Source of the DNA: Candidatus Zipacnadia bacterium
Lineage (GTDB): Bacteria; Armatimonadota; Zipacnadia; Zipacnadales; Zipacnadaceae
DNA length: 17,928 nucleotides
NCBI GenBank assembly: GCA_029821215.1
Contig: JALGTV010000004.1
Span: 1-17,928, forward strand
Direction of reading: 5' to 3'
Below the pieces are notes generated by a model, which was given only the letters and a program-made list of their open reading frames with translations, did no database searches and was not told the DNA's origin. Each line of letters starts with the position of its first letter. The first letter of the stretch is position 1. Positions 5,441 to 13,686 of this stretch are shown here, piece after piece. Position numbers and translations under genes: made by a program.

Positions 5441-7558
5441 ATGAGCCAGCAGCGACTGTACCTGGTTGATGGTGAGTCACCTCAGTCCGAGCGCCGGCGT
5501 CGTCAGCGCCAGCAGCAGTCTAATTGTTGTAGCTGTGTGCTGGTGATAGTATCGCTGCTAATTGCTTTGATAGCTCTCCGCAGTCCGCTGACCCGCTGGT
5601 GGAGGGAAAGGCAAGATGTGGCCAGCCGATCCGGGCCAGCAGCAATGTTTCCCCTCAGTCTCCAGACCGATGCCCCCAGTTACTACCGGTATGAGTTAGT
5701 CCGTATTGACCTCCATGTTGTGGACCCGGGCGGGAAGCCGATACGGGTAGCTGAGTCGCCCTCCATAGTCGTGCGTCGTGATGATGAGGTGGTTGTGACG
5801 ATAGCTGGAGTGCGCAAGCTGGTACCGAAGTACGACCCCGAGCAGGGCATATATCAATGCTATTGGCCAGTGCCCTGGCGAGCAAAACCGGGAAGGTACG
5901 TGGCGGAGGCGAAAATGGAGCTGGAGAATGTTGGGGACTGGCCGTGGGAAGTGCCGCCTACCGGCGCTAAGGGAGATGAGGAAGACAGCAGCCCGCCGAC
6001 CGAAGGTTCGGGATACTGTGTGGCTCAGGCCGAGTTTAGTATAAAAAGCCGCCCCCCACCCCAGTTGCCAGCCGGACTATGCGCTGTTACCTGGGAGGCA
6101 GATTTCCCCCAAGGATTTGTCCGCCGGCCCGATGGTAGTAGAGGCGACTGGCAGGCCATGCTGGACTGGGCTGAGTTTATGGGAGCTGACTGCCTGTGGT
6201 ACCGCGGGGCGGTAACGGCTACCTTTCGCGGCGCTTTATCATTCCAGCAGCCGTTTGCTACGCACAATCTAAAAGCAATACCTCGTCTGGCCAATGCCGC
6301 TCACCGACGGGGACTGAAGTTTGGGGTATGGGCATCAGCCTATGCTACCTACCCCCATCACACCAATAAAGATAAGCCTGGTTATGACTACGCTCAGGAT
6401 ATCTCCCGCAGCACCGGAAAGGTCTCGGCGGTTGACTTCATCTCGCTGCTGGACCCGGTACGCCGCGAGCATCTGACCGATTTCTTCAAGCAGATGCAGA
6501 AGATGGATAACGTTGATTTTATTGGCGTGGACTACCTGCGCAGTGACCGGGGCGGCTATGAGATGACGGACTTATTCACCAGCCAGATGCCGGTAGAATT
6601 GCCTGCTGGCTGGGAACAGTGGGGGCAGAAGCGCCGCTGGAAGTATGTAGCTACTAAGGTTGAGAAACAATGGCAAACAGATGCTGACTTTTATGAGCAG
6701 TGGAACTGGTGGCGAGCTCACCGGACAGCCCAGATTGTCAGCCAGATCATATCCGAAGGCCACATCACCAAGCCAGTATGGATTTTTTCGCTGGGCTGGA
6801 TGCACGGCACCCAGCACGGTCAGGATCCAGTTATGCTTACTGACGCCGGAGCAGCGTTGATTGCTCCTATGCTTTATCAAGTCCACAGTCAGCCGCACTT
6901 TGATGCAATGGTCAGAAGCTGGGAGGAGTATATGGACACAGGTGTGGCTAATGTGGCTGCCGGCGATGAGGTAGATGACCACTGGCATCAGCGCTCGCGG
7001 CGGCCGGCAGCGCCTGAGCTGCTGTATGAGCGGATGATGACTGCCCACCACCAATTTATCCCCCACGGCCAGACAATGGGGGCGTTCTGGCATGATATAT
7101 CCCGGGCGGCCGTACGCGGGAAGTTAGGGCCGTATCCAGGCCGGGAGTGGGCACTGGCTGGCGCGGCTGCTTTCAGCGAGGTCCGCAAGTCGTGGCAGGT
7201 GTATCCGCTCAGGGTGGAAATCAAGGCTGCTGAGAGTGCAGCTATAGGATCGAGTTGGGCCGCTCGCGTTATTATCGAGAACCTGAGCCAGGCGGACATC
7301 AACGATATAGAAATATCTGTACAGAAGACGCCGTATGTCAGCTCTACCGGTCAACCGACCAAGACGGTTCCCAAGTTGGGGGCGGGCGAGCGCATTGAAG
7401 TACCAATGTGGGTGAAGATAGATCAGGCCAGTGCACAGCGAGCCAACAGATTTATGGTGGCGGTAAGGATAAACTGGCCAGAGGGCGACTATGGCGAGCA
7501 GTTCCGCAATGACCTACCTCGCACCATCGTAGTGATGCAGTATGTTCAGGGCACCTAA
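5441..7558 (+). CDS. Membrane-anchored glycoside hydrolase-like protein, function unknown
   Basis: The 705-residue protein has a basic N-terminus (RRRRQRQQQ, 18-26) and one hydrophobic segment (about 31-49), so it is probably a signal-anchored protein facing the periplasm or cell surface. Residues about 70-165 look like an Ig/macroglobulin-type beta-sandwich (SYYRYELVRIDLHVVDPGG). Residues about 210-580 look like a TIM-barrel glycosidase-like domain: WEADFPQGFV, GLKFGVWASAYATYP (291-305), DFIGVDYLRSD (359-369), KPVWIFSLGWMHG (444-456), and ALIAPMLYQ (472-480). D364 and D369 are candidate catalytic acids. Residues about 590-700 resemble a CARDB-like adhesion module (RVIIENLSQADINDIEISV). I cannot place it in a named GH family. 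It starts 17 bases after the aminotransferase with no clear Shine-Dalgarno site, which suggests coupling. Confidence 0.8.
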   Translation: MSQQRLYLVDGESPQSERRRRQRQQQSNCCSCVLVIVSLLIALIALRSPLTRWWRERQDVASRSGPAAMFPLSLQTDAPSYYRYELVRIDLHVVDPGGKPIRVAESPSIVVRRDDEVVVTIAGVRKLVPKYDPEQGIYQCYWPVPWRAKPGRYVAEAKMELENVGDWPWEVPPTGAKGDEEDSSPPTEGSGYCVAQAEFSIKSRPPPQLPAGLCAVTWEADFPQGFVRRPDGSRGDWQAMLDWAEFMGADCLWYRGAVTATFRGALSFQQPFATHNLKAIPRLANAAHRRGLKFGVWASAYATYPHHTNKDKPGYDYAQDISRSTGKVSAVDFISLLDPVRREHLTDFFKQMQKMDNVDFIGVDYLRSDRGGYEMTDLFTSQMPVELPAGWEQWGQKRRWKYVATKVEKQWQTDADFYEQWNWWRAHRTAQIVSQIISEGHITKPVWIFSLGWMHGTQHGQDPVMLTDAGAALIAPMLYQVHSQPHFDAMVRSWEEYMDTGVANVAAGDEVDDHWHQRSRRPAAPELLYERMMTAHHQFIPHGQTMGAFWHDISRAAVRGKLGPYPGREWALAGAAAFSEVRKSWQVYPLRVEIKAAESAAIGSSWAARVIIENLSQADINDIEISVQKTPYVSSTGQPTKTVPKLGAGERIEVPMWVKIDQASAQRANRFMVAVRINWPEGDYGEQFRNDLPRTIVVMQYVQGT

Positions 7559-7602
7559 CCGGGGGCAAACAGCTCACTAAGTACTGCTCTAAATGATATC
7601 GG

Positions 7603-8412
7603 ATGAGCCTTAGAAAGCTGTGGCAAAAACTAACCGGCGCAAAGCCGCCGGTATGGGTATTGACTCGCCCCGGCCAGGGCGAATTTGAGCAGGTCGCCCC
7701 ATATTACGACCACTTAATGCGTACCGTGCCCTACCGGCAGTGGGTAGATTACGTGGAGAAGCTGCTGCGTCGGCACCAGGCCAGTCCCCGCAAGGTCCTT
7801 GATCTGTGCTGTGGGACAGGACAGGTGGGAGTGGAGATGGTCCGCCGGGGATACGAGGTGATAGGAGTAGATCTCTCCGAGCCGATGGTCAAGGGGTGTA
7901 GTCAGCAGAATCCGCCACTGCCGGCGGTGGTTATGGATGCCCAGCGGCTGGGCCTGGCATCGGGCTGCCTGGATCTGGTCGTCTCGCTATATGATAGTCT
8001 CAACTACATCATCCAACCCGCAGGCCTGGAGGACTGCTTTCAGGGAGTCAACTACGCTCTGGGGCCGGGTGGTCTGTTTATCTTTGACCTTAATACCGAG
8101 CATGCTCTGCGCAGCGGTCTGTTTACCCAGAACAACCTGGATACCACTGATCCCCTCCAGTACTCCTGGAAGTCCTACTGGAACCCCGAGACTCGACTAT
8201 GTCGGATTGATATGCGGTTCCGATGGGATGAGGGGGAGCAGCCAGTCCAATTCACCGAAACCCACTACGAGCGAGCCTATGAGGAGACCCAAATACAGCA
8301 GATGCTGACCACCGCCGGATTTGAACAGATCAACATCTATAATGCCTATACGCTCAACCGGCCAACACGCTGGTCAGACCGCATATATTATGTGGCCCAA
8401 AAACCGCAATAG
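7603..8412 (+). CDS. Class I SAM-dependent methyltransferase
   Basis: The product (269 residues) has a Rossmann-type methyltransferase core. Motif I is VLDLCCGTG (65-73), the acidic residue ending strand 2 is in VIGVD (D90), a motif II-like stretch is DLVVSLYDSLNYI (124-136), and a motif III-like stretch is LGPGGLFIFDLNT (153-165). About 60 residues precede the core, containing APYYDHLM, which is common in this broad family. The substrate cannot be deduced. The ATG at 7603 lacks a clear ribosome-binding site and lies 44 bases after the previous gene. It converges with lpxL, only 17 bases away, with no visible bidirectional terminator in the gap. Confidence 0.9.
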   Translation: MSLRKLWQKLTGAKPPVWVLTRPGQGEFEQVAPYYDHLMRTVPYRQWVDYVEKLLRRHQASPRKVLDLCCGTGQVGVEMVRRGYEVIGVDLSEPMVKGCSQQNPPLPAVVMDAQRLGLASGCLDLVVSLYDSLNYIIQPAGLEDCFQGVNYALGPGGLFIFDLNTEHALRSGLFTQNNLDTTDPLQYSWKSYWNPETRLCRIDMRFRWDEGEQPVQFTETHYERAYEETQIQQMLTTAGFEQINIYNAYTLNRPTRWSDRIYYVAQKPQ

Positions 8413-8429
8413 CGCCCTGATTGCCCCAG

Positions 8430-9329
8430 CTAAACCTTCCATCGTCTGTGCAACCACAGCCATTGTTCGGGATATCGCTTTATCTGTTCCCCCAGTATCT
8501 CATTAAGGATTCTGGTGTTTTCCACGATGTCATGGTCACGGTTGCCGGTTTCAACGAGTTCAACAGCCGGCAGGATATAGCCGTCAACCGTACCATCGGG
8601 CCGCCGAAGACCGAAGAGTGGCACTATGGCGCAACCAGTACGCAGGGCCAGGGTAGCCGGGCCTGCCGGTGTGGCCGCCGGACGGCCCAGGAAATCCACT
8701 ACCACTCCCCCCACTGCCGTGTGCTGGTCGGGCAAAATTGCCAGGCAGTTGTTGTCCCGCAGTACACGCAGCATCTCCCGCAGATCTTCGCGGGCCAGGA
8801 TGCGTTCACCGTGATGTTGACGCGCCTGATTGATGAGGTTAGCGGTAAACTGTTCGTTGGCATCGCGAGCGATTACCACGATAGGGAATCCCTCGGCGGC
8901 CAGGCGAGCCCCACCCAGCTCCCAATTTCCAAAATGCCCGGTAAGAAGAATGACACCGTTGCCCTTCTCCAGCGCCGTCCGCAAATGCTCCTGCCCACGC
9001 AATGTCACCATCTGTTTGAGTTGCTGTGGCCCTATATAGCGCATCTTCAGCAATTCCATCATTGTCTTACACATATTCACGGTGGCCTGTCGGGCGATGT
9101 GGCGGCGTTGGCGCTCATCGAAGCGGTCGCCGAAAGTTAGGCGGATGTTTTCCTGGGCCAGATGCTGCCGCGAGGGAACAACCACGCACACTATGTAGGC
9201 GAAAGCCGTAGCTATCCGCCGCAGCCAGCTAAGCGGCAGTATACGGACCAGCCCCGCAACCACCATCATAAACAGGCGCAATAGCAAGTAGCCAAGTTTT
9301 CGTCTCACTGGTTGCCTGCGATCAGTCAT
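8430..9329 (-). CDS. lpxL: Lipid A biosynthesis acyltransferase (LpxL/HtrB family)
   Basis: This late acyltransferase adds a secondary acyl chain to Kdo-lipid A at the inner membrane. It belongs to the LPLAT family: a hydrophobic N-terminal anchor (about 14-31) precedes the catalytic HX4E motif GHFGNWE (H132, E137), with LPDQHT near 200 and the typical C-terminal end PEQWLWLHRRWK. The longest reading frame starts at a TTG (9338). I prefer the ATG at 9329, giving 299 residues, which overlaps the lpxK stop by 8 nt in the manner of the other junctions here. It is the last gene of the lipid A operon and the only late acyltransferase in the window, so no LpxM partner is adjacent. Acyl chain and position specificity are unknown. 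Confidence 0.9.
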   Translation of the reverse strand: MTDRRQPVRRKLGYLLLRLFMMVVAGLVRILPLSWLRRIATAFAYIVCVVVPSRQHLAQENIRLTFGDRFDERQRRHIARQATVNMCKTMMELLKMRYIGPQQLKQMVTLRGQEHLRTALEKGNGVILLTGHFGNWELGGARLAAEGFPIVVIARDANEQFTANLINQARQHHGERILAREDLREMLRVLRDNNCLAILPDQHTAVGGVVVDFLGRPAATPAGPATLALRTGCAIVPLFGLRRPDGTVDGYILPAVELVETGNRDHDIVENTRILNEILGEQIKRYPEQWLWLHRRWKV

Positions 9330-10470
9330 TGTCGGCAACAGTCACTTTCTCCCTGACCTTCTCCACAATACGATTGATGTGGCTCTCACCTTCTATTACG
9401 GACAACTGGCAGCTTACCTCGGCCACTGGCACCGACCAGTCCATCTGAAGCCATTTTACCGCATCCTTGGAGGTGCACACAATCATTTCAACATCATGGT
9501 GGCGCGCCACCTGTTGGATATGCTGCATATCGGCGGGATTGTAGGCGTGATGATCCGGATAACGCAGGGGCACTACTTGGGCACCTGCCTGTTGCAGGGA
9601 CGCTTCAAAGGACTGCGGGTTGCCAATGCCGGATACAGCCAGGACGCGAGCGCCTGCCAACTCCTTCAGTATCGCTGTCTCGCCGGCCAGTGACGATAGC
9701 GAGGATAACTGGTGGATAGTAACCACCCGGGGGATTGCCGGCACCGCTGTTGCCAGCAGATCCCGCAGGGCGTCCAGTTGGCCAGAGGTGGCTTGGTCGG
9801 CATGGGTTATCCAAACCTGCTCGGCCCGGCGCAAGTGAGAGAGCGGCTCGCGCAGGCGACCGGCCGGGAATAGCCGCTGGTCGGCGAGAGACTGGGTCGC
9901 GTCCACCAGAACAATATCAATTAGTTTGCTCATACGAAAGTACTGAAATCCATCATCCAGCAGGACAACCTGGGCCGGCGTCTGGTCGGCCAGTAATTTG
10001 ATGGCTGCCTCCCGCCGCTTGCCCACGGCTACCGGCACGGCCGCCAGACTATTGGCCAGCATGTAGGCCTCATCACCCGCCTCAGAGACCGAAATCAACA
10101 GCCCCTGCTCATCACTTATCAAGGCGGGTACACTATGGCTGGCCCGGCGGTAGCCGCGCAGCACAATAGCCGGACGCAAGCCTGCCTGGGACAGGCGGCG
10201 GGCCAGGAACTGCACCACGGTGGTTTTGCCGGTGCCCCCTAAGGTCAGGTTGCCCACACTGATAGTGGGCAGAACAGGGTCAGTCTGACTCTTCAGGCCC
10301 CAGCCGTAAATCGCCAGATTGGCCTTCAGACCCAGCCGGTATAACCCGGACAGGGCACTTAGCAGTCCCCGACTGATACTGGGACCGTTGGGCGGGGCCG
10401 AGATGACGCGGTGCCACCAGCGGTGCAGGAAAGGGGCACTATCCTGGGTGGGCAATGGTGCAGTGCTCAT
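9322..10470 (-). CDS. lpxK: Tetraacyldisaccharide 4'-kinase LpxK
   Basis: LpxK phosphorylates the 4' position of tetraacyl-disaccharide-1-phosphate, producing lipid IVA at the inner membrane. The 382-residue protein has the N-terminal amphipathic region and the P-loop in VGNLTLGGTGKTT (72-84). It also has VLRGYRR (103-109), GDEAYMLA (132-139), the DDGFQ motif (172-176) and RLFPAGRLREPL (199-210). In many homologues DDGFQ is followed by histidine. Here it is tyrosine (DDGFQYFRM), a mild deviation near the active site. The start ATG overlaps the waaA stop as ATGA, indicating coupling. The order waaA-lpxK-lpxL groups three consecutive steps of lipid A completion. Confidence 0.95.
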   Translation of the reverse strand: MSTAPLPTQDSAPFLHRWWHRVISAPPNGPSISRGLLSALSGLYRLGLKANLAIYGWGLKSQTDPVLPTISVGNLTLGGTGKTTVVQFLARRLSQAGLRPAIVLRGYRRASHSVPALISDEQGLLISVSEAGDEAYMLANSLAAVPVAVGKRREAAIKLLADQTPAQVVLLDDGFQYFRMSKLIDIVLVDATQSLADQRLFPAGRLREPLSHLRRAEQVWITHADQATSGQLDALRDLLATAVPAIPRVVTIHQLSSLSSLAGETAILKELAGARVLAVSGIGNPQSFEASLQQAGAQVVPLRYPDHHAYNPADMQHIQQVARHHDVEMIVCTSKDAVKWLQMDWSVPVAEVSCQLSVIEGESHINRIVEKVREKVTVADND

Positions 10471-11822
10471 TGGTGATCAAGCAACTCAGCTAAGTACCGA
10501 GCAGTGCGCTGAGAACCTCCGGAGTATTTGTCAATCACTGCAGGACCCTTGGCCTGGTATAGCTGACGCTCGGTCTCAGAAGACAAGAGGACATTGGCTG
10601 TATCTACTAATTCATCAAGATCATCAATGGTTATGGCCGCTTCCTCTCGCAACACAATATCACTTATGTCGCGGAAATTGTGCATGTGCGGCCCAAAGAT
10701 TACTGGTTTTCCCTGAGCGAGCGGTTCCAGCACATTGTGTCCGCCCTGGGGCACCAAGCTGCCGCCCATAAAAACTATCGTGGCAATACTGAACACGTGG
10801 GACAGCTCGCCGATGGTATCCAACAGTACCACCCGGACTTCCGGCGACGAGGGAGGAGGGCCGGGGTTGTCGGCTGCCAATTCATCTAAGGCCCGGCTAC
10901 GGCGGTAAGTCGCGTAGCCATATTCGGTAATTAACCTTTCCAGATCGTCGCCCCGGTGGGGATGGCGGGGCGCTAATATGAGCCGTAGCGATGGATGTTG
11001 GCCGTGGAGCCGGTCAAAAGCCTCAAGGATAATCTCATCTTCACCCGGGTGAGTGCTAGCAGCAATCATAACCGGAGCTTGTTGAGAGAAGCCGAAGTCC
11101 TGCCGCCACTTGGCCGCTTCCTCGGCAGGCAGGTGGGGGAAATTCTCATCAAACTTGGAATTCCCGCATACTACCACCCGCTCCTGGGGGGCTCCCAGTG
11201 ATACAAACCGCTGCGCATCCTGTTCAGATTGGGCACAAATAAGGTCAATATTGCCCAGCGTCCAGGCAAATAGGGGCCGCGCCCACCGGTACTTTCGGTA
11301 GCTGGCATCGGAGATGCGACCATTGGCCACGGCGGTGGGAATACCACGGCTATGGGTAGAAGCCAACAGATTAGGCCACAATTCAGTCTCAATCATCACC
11401 ACCATATCGGGACAGATCGCTCGCAGGGCCCGCTGGGTAATGACCGGGAAGTCAAAGGGGAAGTAGAAAATGCTGTCCACATCCAAGTCGAGCTTCTCCG
11501 CCATCTGCCGACCCGTGGCGGTGGTAGTGGACAGGACCACGCGGGCGGCCGGTTCGGCCAGATGCAGGTGGTGCAGAATCGGCTGCGCCGCCGCCACCTC
11601 GCCTACCGAGACCGCCTGTATCCAGATGACTGGGTCGCTATTGTTCTTGGACTTACGCGCTGTCAAGGGCACACTGCCCAGCCGTTCGGCCAGTCCGTCA
11701 CGCGATTTACCGCGAATGATCAACCGCCACAACAGGTAGATAATAGCCACCGGTAGCAGCAGTACCAGCAGCAGGTTATAGACCAGTTGTTTCCAGTCTA
11801 CAGCGTTAGTTGGATTGCTCAT
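10467..11822 (-). CDS. waaA: 3-deoxy-D-manno-octulosonic acid (Kdo) transferase WaaA
   Basis: WaaA (KdtA) attaches Kdo from CMP-Kdo to lipid IVA on the cytoplasmic side of the inner membrane. A transmembrane anchor (about 16-34) is followed by a GT-B fold. Landmarks are QAVSVGEV with the catalytic glutamate (E75 from the ATG), the ETELWPN motif (about 146-152), the domain 2 stretch GGSLVPQGGHNVLEPLAQGK (354-373) and FGPHMHNF soon after. The reading frame opens at a TTG (11828). I take the ATG two codons later, giving 451 residues, because the two extra residues add nothing to the family alignment. Neither start has a good ribosome-binding site. It lies 94 bases after msbA, the largest gap inside the operon. 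Whether it adds one or several Kdo units cannot be told. Confidence 0.95.
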   Translation of the reverse strand: MSNPTNAVDWKQLVYNLLLVLLLPVAIIYLLWRLIIRGKSRDGLAERLGSVPLTARKSKNNSDPVIWIQAVSVGEVAAAQPILHHLHLAEPAARVVLSTTTATGRQMAEKLDLDVDSIFYFPFDFPVITQRALRAICPDMVVMIETELWPNLLASTHSRGIPTAVANGRISDASYRKYRWARPLFAWTLGNIDLICAQSEQDAQRFVSLGAPQERVVVCGNSKFDENFPHLPAEEAAKWRQDFGFSQQAPVMIAASTHPGEDEIILEAFDRLHGQHPSLRLILAPRHPHRGDDLERLITEYGYATYRRSRALDELAADNPGPPPSSPEVRVVLLDTIGELSHVFSIATIVFMGGSLVPQGGHNVLEPLAQGKPVIFGPHMHNFRDISDIVLREEAAITIDDLDELVDTANVLLSSETERQLYQAKGPAVIDKYSGGSQRTARYLAELLDHQ

Positions 11823-11916
11823 AGTCAAGCGGATTCGAGTAGTTCATAACTCCCGATAGTATTCGGCGTGAGGAATCAACACCGGGAAGCCCGTTTTTCG
11901 CACATAGCTCCTGGAG

Positions 11917-13686
11917 TTACTGAATTATTCCGGTTTGCTGGGCCGCCGAGCTTTCATACAGGCGGCGGTAGAGGCCATCCTGGGCCATTAGCTGCTCGTG
12001 GGTCCCCTGTTGAACTATGCGGCCATCATCCAAGACCACAATTCGGTCGGCATTGCGCACTGTGGAAAGACGGTGAGCGATAATAAGCGCGGTGCGATGC
12101 TCCAACAAGCTGTCCAGTGCTTTGTGAATCGCAGCTTCACTTTCCCGGTCAAGAGAAGAGGTCGCTTCGTCCAGTATTAGTATGCGCGGGTCGCGCAGCA
12201 GTGCCCGGGCAATAGCTATGCGCTGGCGTTGGCCACCCGACAATTGGACGCCCCGCTCGCCCACGGGGGTATCATAACCGTCAGGTAACTGGGTGATAAA
12301 CCCGTGAGCGTTAGCCGCCTGGGCAGCGGCAATTATTTGCTCCTGACTTGCCTCCGGCCGGGCAAAGGCAATGTTTTCTCGTACCGAGCCGGCGAAGAGC
12401 AGGGTCTCCTGGGGCACAAATCCCATAAACGAGCGCAGGGAATTCTGGGTGACATTGCGCACGTCAATGTTATCAATCATCACCTGCCCACCCTGCACAT
12501 CATATAGGCGAGGGACCAGATTGGCTACTGTGGTCTTACCGGCGCCGCTGGGACCGACCAGCGCCACCGTCTCACCTGCGGCAATATCAAGGTTAAATCC
12601 TTTCAGCACGGGCTGCTGGGAGTCATAGGAGAAGTCCACATTGTCAAAGCGGATGGCTCCCTGAGCAGCGGTGATGGGGACCGCGTCCGGGGCATCGCGT
12701 ACGTCAGAAGTCTGGTCCAATAGCTCCAGGGTCCGCAAGGCCGCCGCCTCAGCTCGCTGCAAGTTGAGGTTCAAGCGGGTAAGACGACTTATCTCGTGGC
12801 CGACGCTTTGCATAAGCAGAACAAGAGTTACTAAGCCAGCGGGCAGTATGCGGCCGCTGAGAATCTCATTGGCTCCCAACAGTAGTCCGCCACATAGCGC
12901 CAGACTTACCAGTATACCGGCAACTATCCTGTTAGCTGCCCTCATACGGGCACCGCGCAGTTCGGCCCGGCGCACCCCCTCGGCGGTGTCCCCGAACCTC
13001 TCCACGATTGTAGGCTCCATCCCAAAAATCTTAATAGCGCGGATAAGACCAAACCCTTCCTCAACATTGGTGGTCAGGTCAGCCATGCGCTCCTGAGTCA
13101 GGCGACTGTAGCGACGCACTCGGGCACCTAAACTGCGGGTGACCAGGTATACCACCGGCCCAATCACTGCCATCAGCAGGGTTAGCCGCCAGGATATCTG
13201 AATCATGCGAACCGTCATCACCAACGCACTCAGCGGTGCTACCACCAGCGCAGACAGATTACCGGTCAGTGTGCTCTGAAGCAGCGTAGTATCGTTATTG
13301 ATCCGGGATATCAATTCTCCGGAGCGCTGCTTATCAAAGAATCTCATAGACAGCATCTGTAGATGGCCAAAGACGGCGGCTCGCAGGTCCAACAGCACCT
13401 TCTGGCCCAGCCATTCGCACATATACATAGCCGCCCCGCCCGTTAATGCTGCGGCGACCAGATAGCAGAATAATACTAAGGTGGCACGCAACAGCTCGGC
13501 CATCGGCGCACCGGAGGCGGCTGCATCGGCACTGGCCAGCTTTTCAAACAGTCCTCTAAAAACAGGCAGGGTCTGATAGACTGCCTGAGCATTTAGCAGG
13601 CCAGCAGCAGCCATCAGCAGCAGGGCCACAATTAGCCCCTTGCGGTATTTGCTGGCAAAACTGCGCAGGGCCCACAGCCCCTTCAT
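11917..13686 (-). CDS. msbA: Lipid A export ABC transporter MsbA-like (fused permease/ATPase)
   Basis: This half-transporter of the type IV ABC exporter class works as a homodimer that flips lipid A-core across the inner membrane. It has 589 residues. The transmembrane domain spans about 17-320, with the family linker RFFDKQRSGELISRINND (115-132). The ATPase domain has Walker A GPSGAGKTT (378-386), Q-loop VPQE (Q426), signature LSGGQRQ (482-488), Walker B ILILDE (502-507) and the H-loop histidine H538. Such exporters are hard to tell apart by sequence alone. The assignment to lipid A rests on its position between lpxB and waaA and on its ATGA overlap with the lpxB stop. Export of another lipid or peptide is the alternative. 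Confidence 0.88.
   Translation of the reverse strand: MKGLWALRSFASKYRKGLIVALLLMAAAGLLNAQAVYQTLPVFRGLFEKLASADAAASGAPMAELLRATLVLFCYLVAAALTGGAAMYMCEWLGQKVLLDLRAAVFGHLQMLSMRFFDKQRSGELISRINNDTTLLQSTLTGNLSALVVAPLSALVMTVRMIQISWRLTLLMAVIGPVVYLVTRSLGARVRRYSRLTQERMADLTTNVEEGFGLIRAIKIFGMEPTIVERFGDTAEGVRRAELRGARMRAANRIVAGILVSLALCGGLLLGANEILSGRILPAGLVTLVLLMQSVGHEISRLTRLNLNLQRAEAAALRTLELLDQTSDVRDAPDAVPITAAQGAIRFDNVDFSYDSQQPVLKGFNLDIAAGETVALVGPSGAGKTTVANLVPRLYDVQGGQVMIDNIDVRNVTQNSLRSFMGFVPQETLLFAGSVRENIAFARPEASQEQIIAAAQAANAHGFITQLPDGYDTPVGERGVQLSGGQRQRIAIARALLRDPRILILDEATSSLDRESEAAIHKALDSLLEHRTALIIAHRLSTVRNADRIVVLDDGRIVQQGTHEQLMAQDGLYRRLYESSAAQQTGIIQ

Noticed and set aside
6572..7093. A 173-codon minus-strand frame inside the glycosidase-like gene
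   Set aside because: It is antisense to a continuous, well-patterned protein and has no recognisable domain.
8413..8429. A bidirectional terminator between the convergent methyltransferase and lpxL genes
   Set aside because: The 17-base gap has no dyad and no T-runs.
8421..9140. A 239-codon plus-strand frame opposite lpxL
   Set aside because: It is the antisense shadow of a clearly conserved acyltransferase and shows no protein motif.
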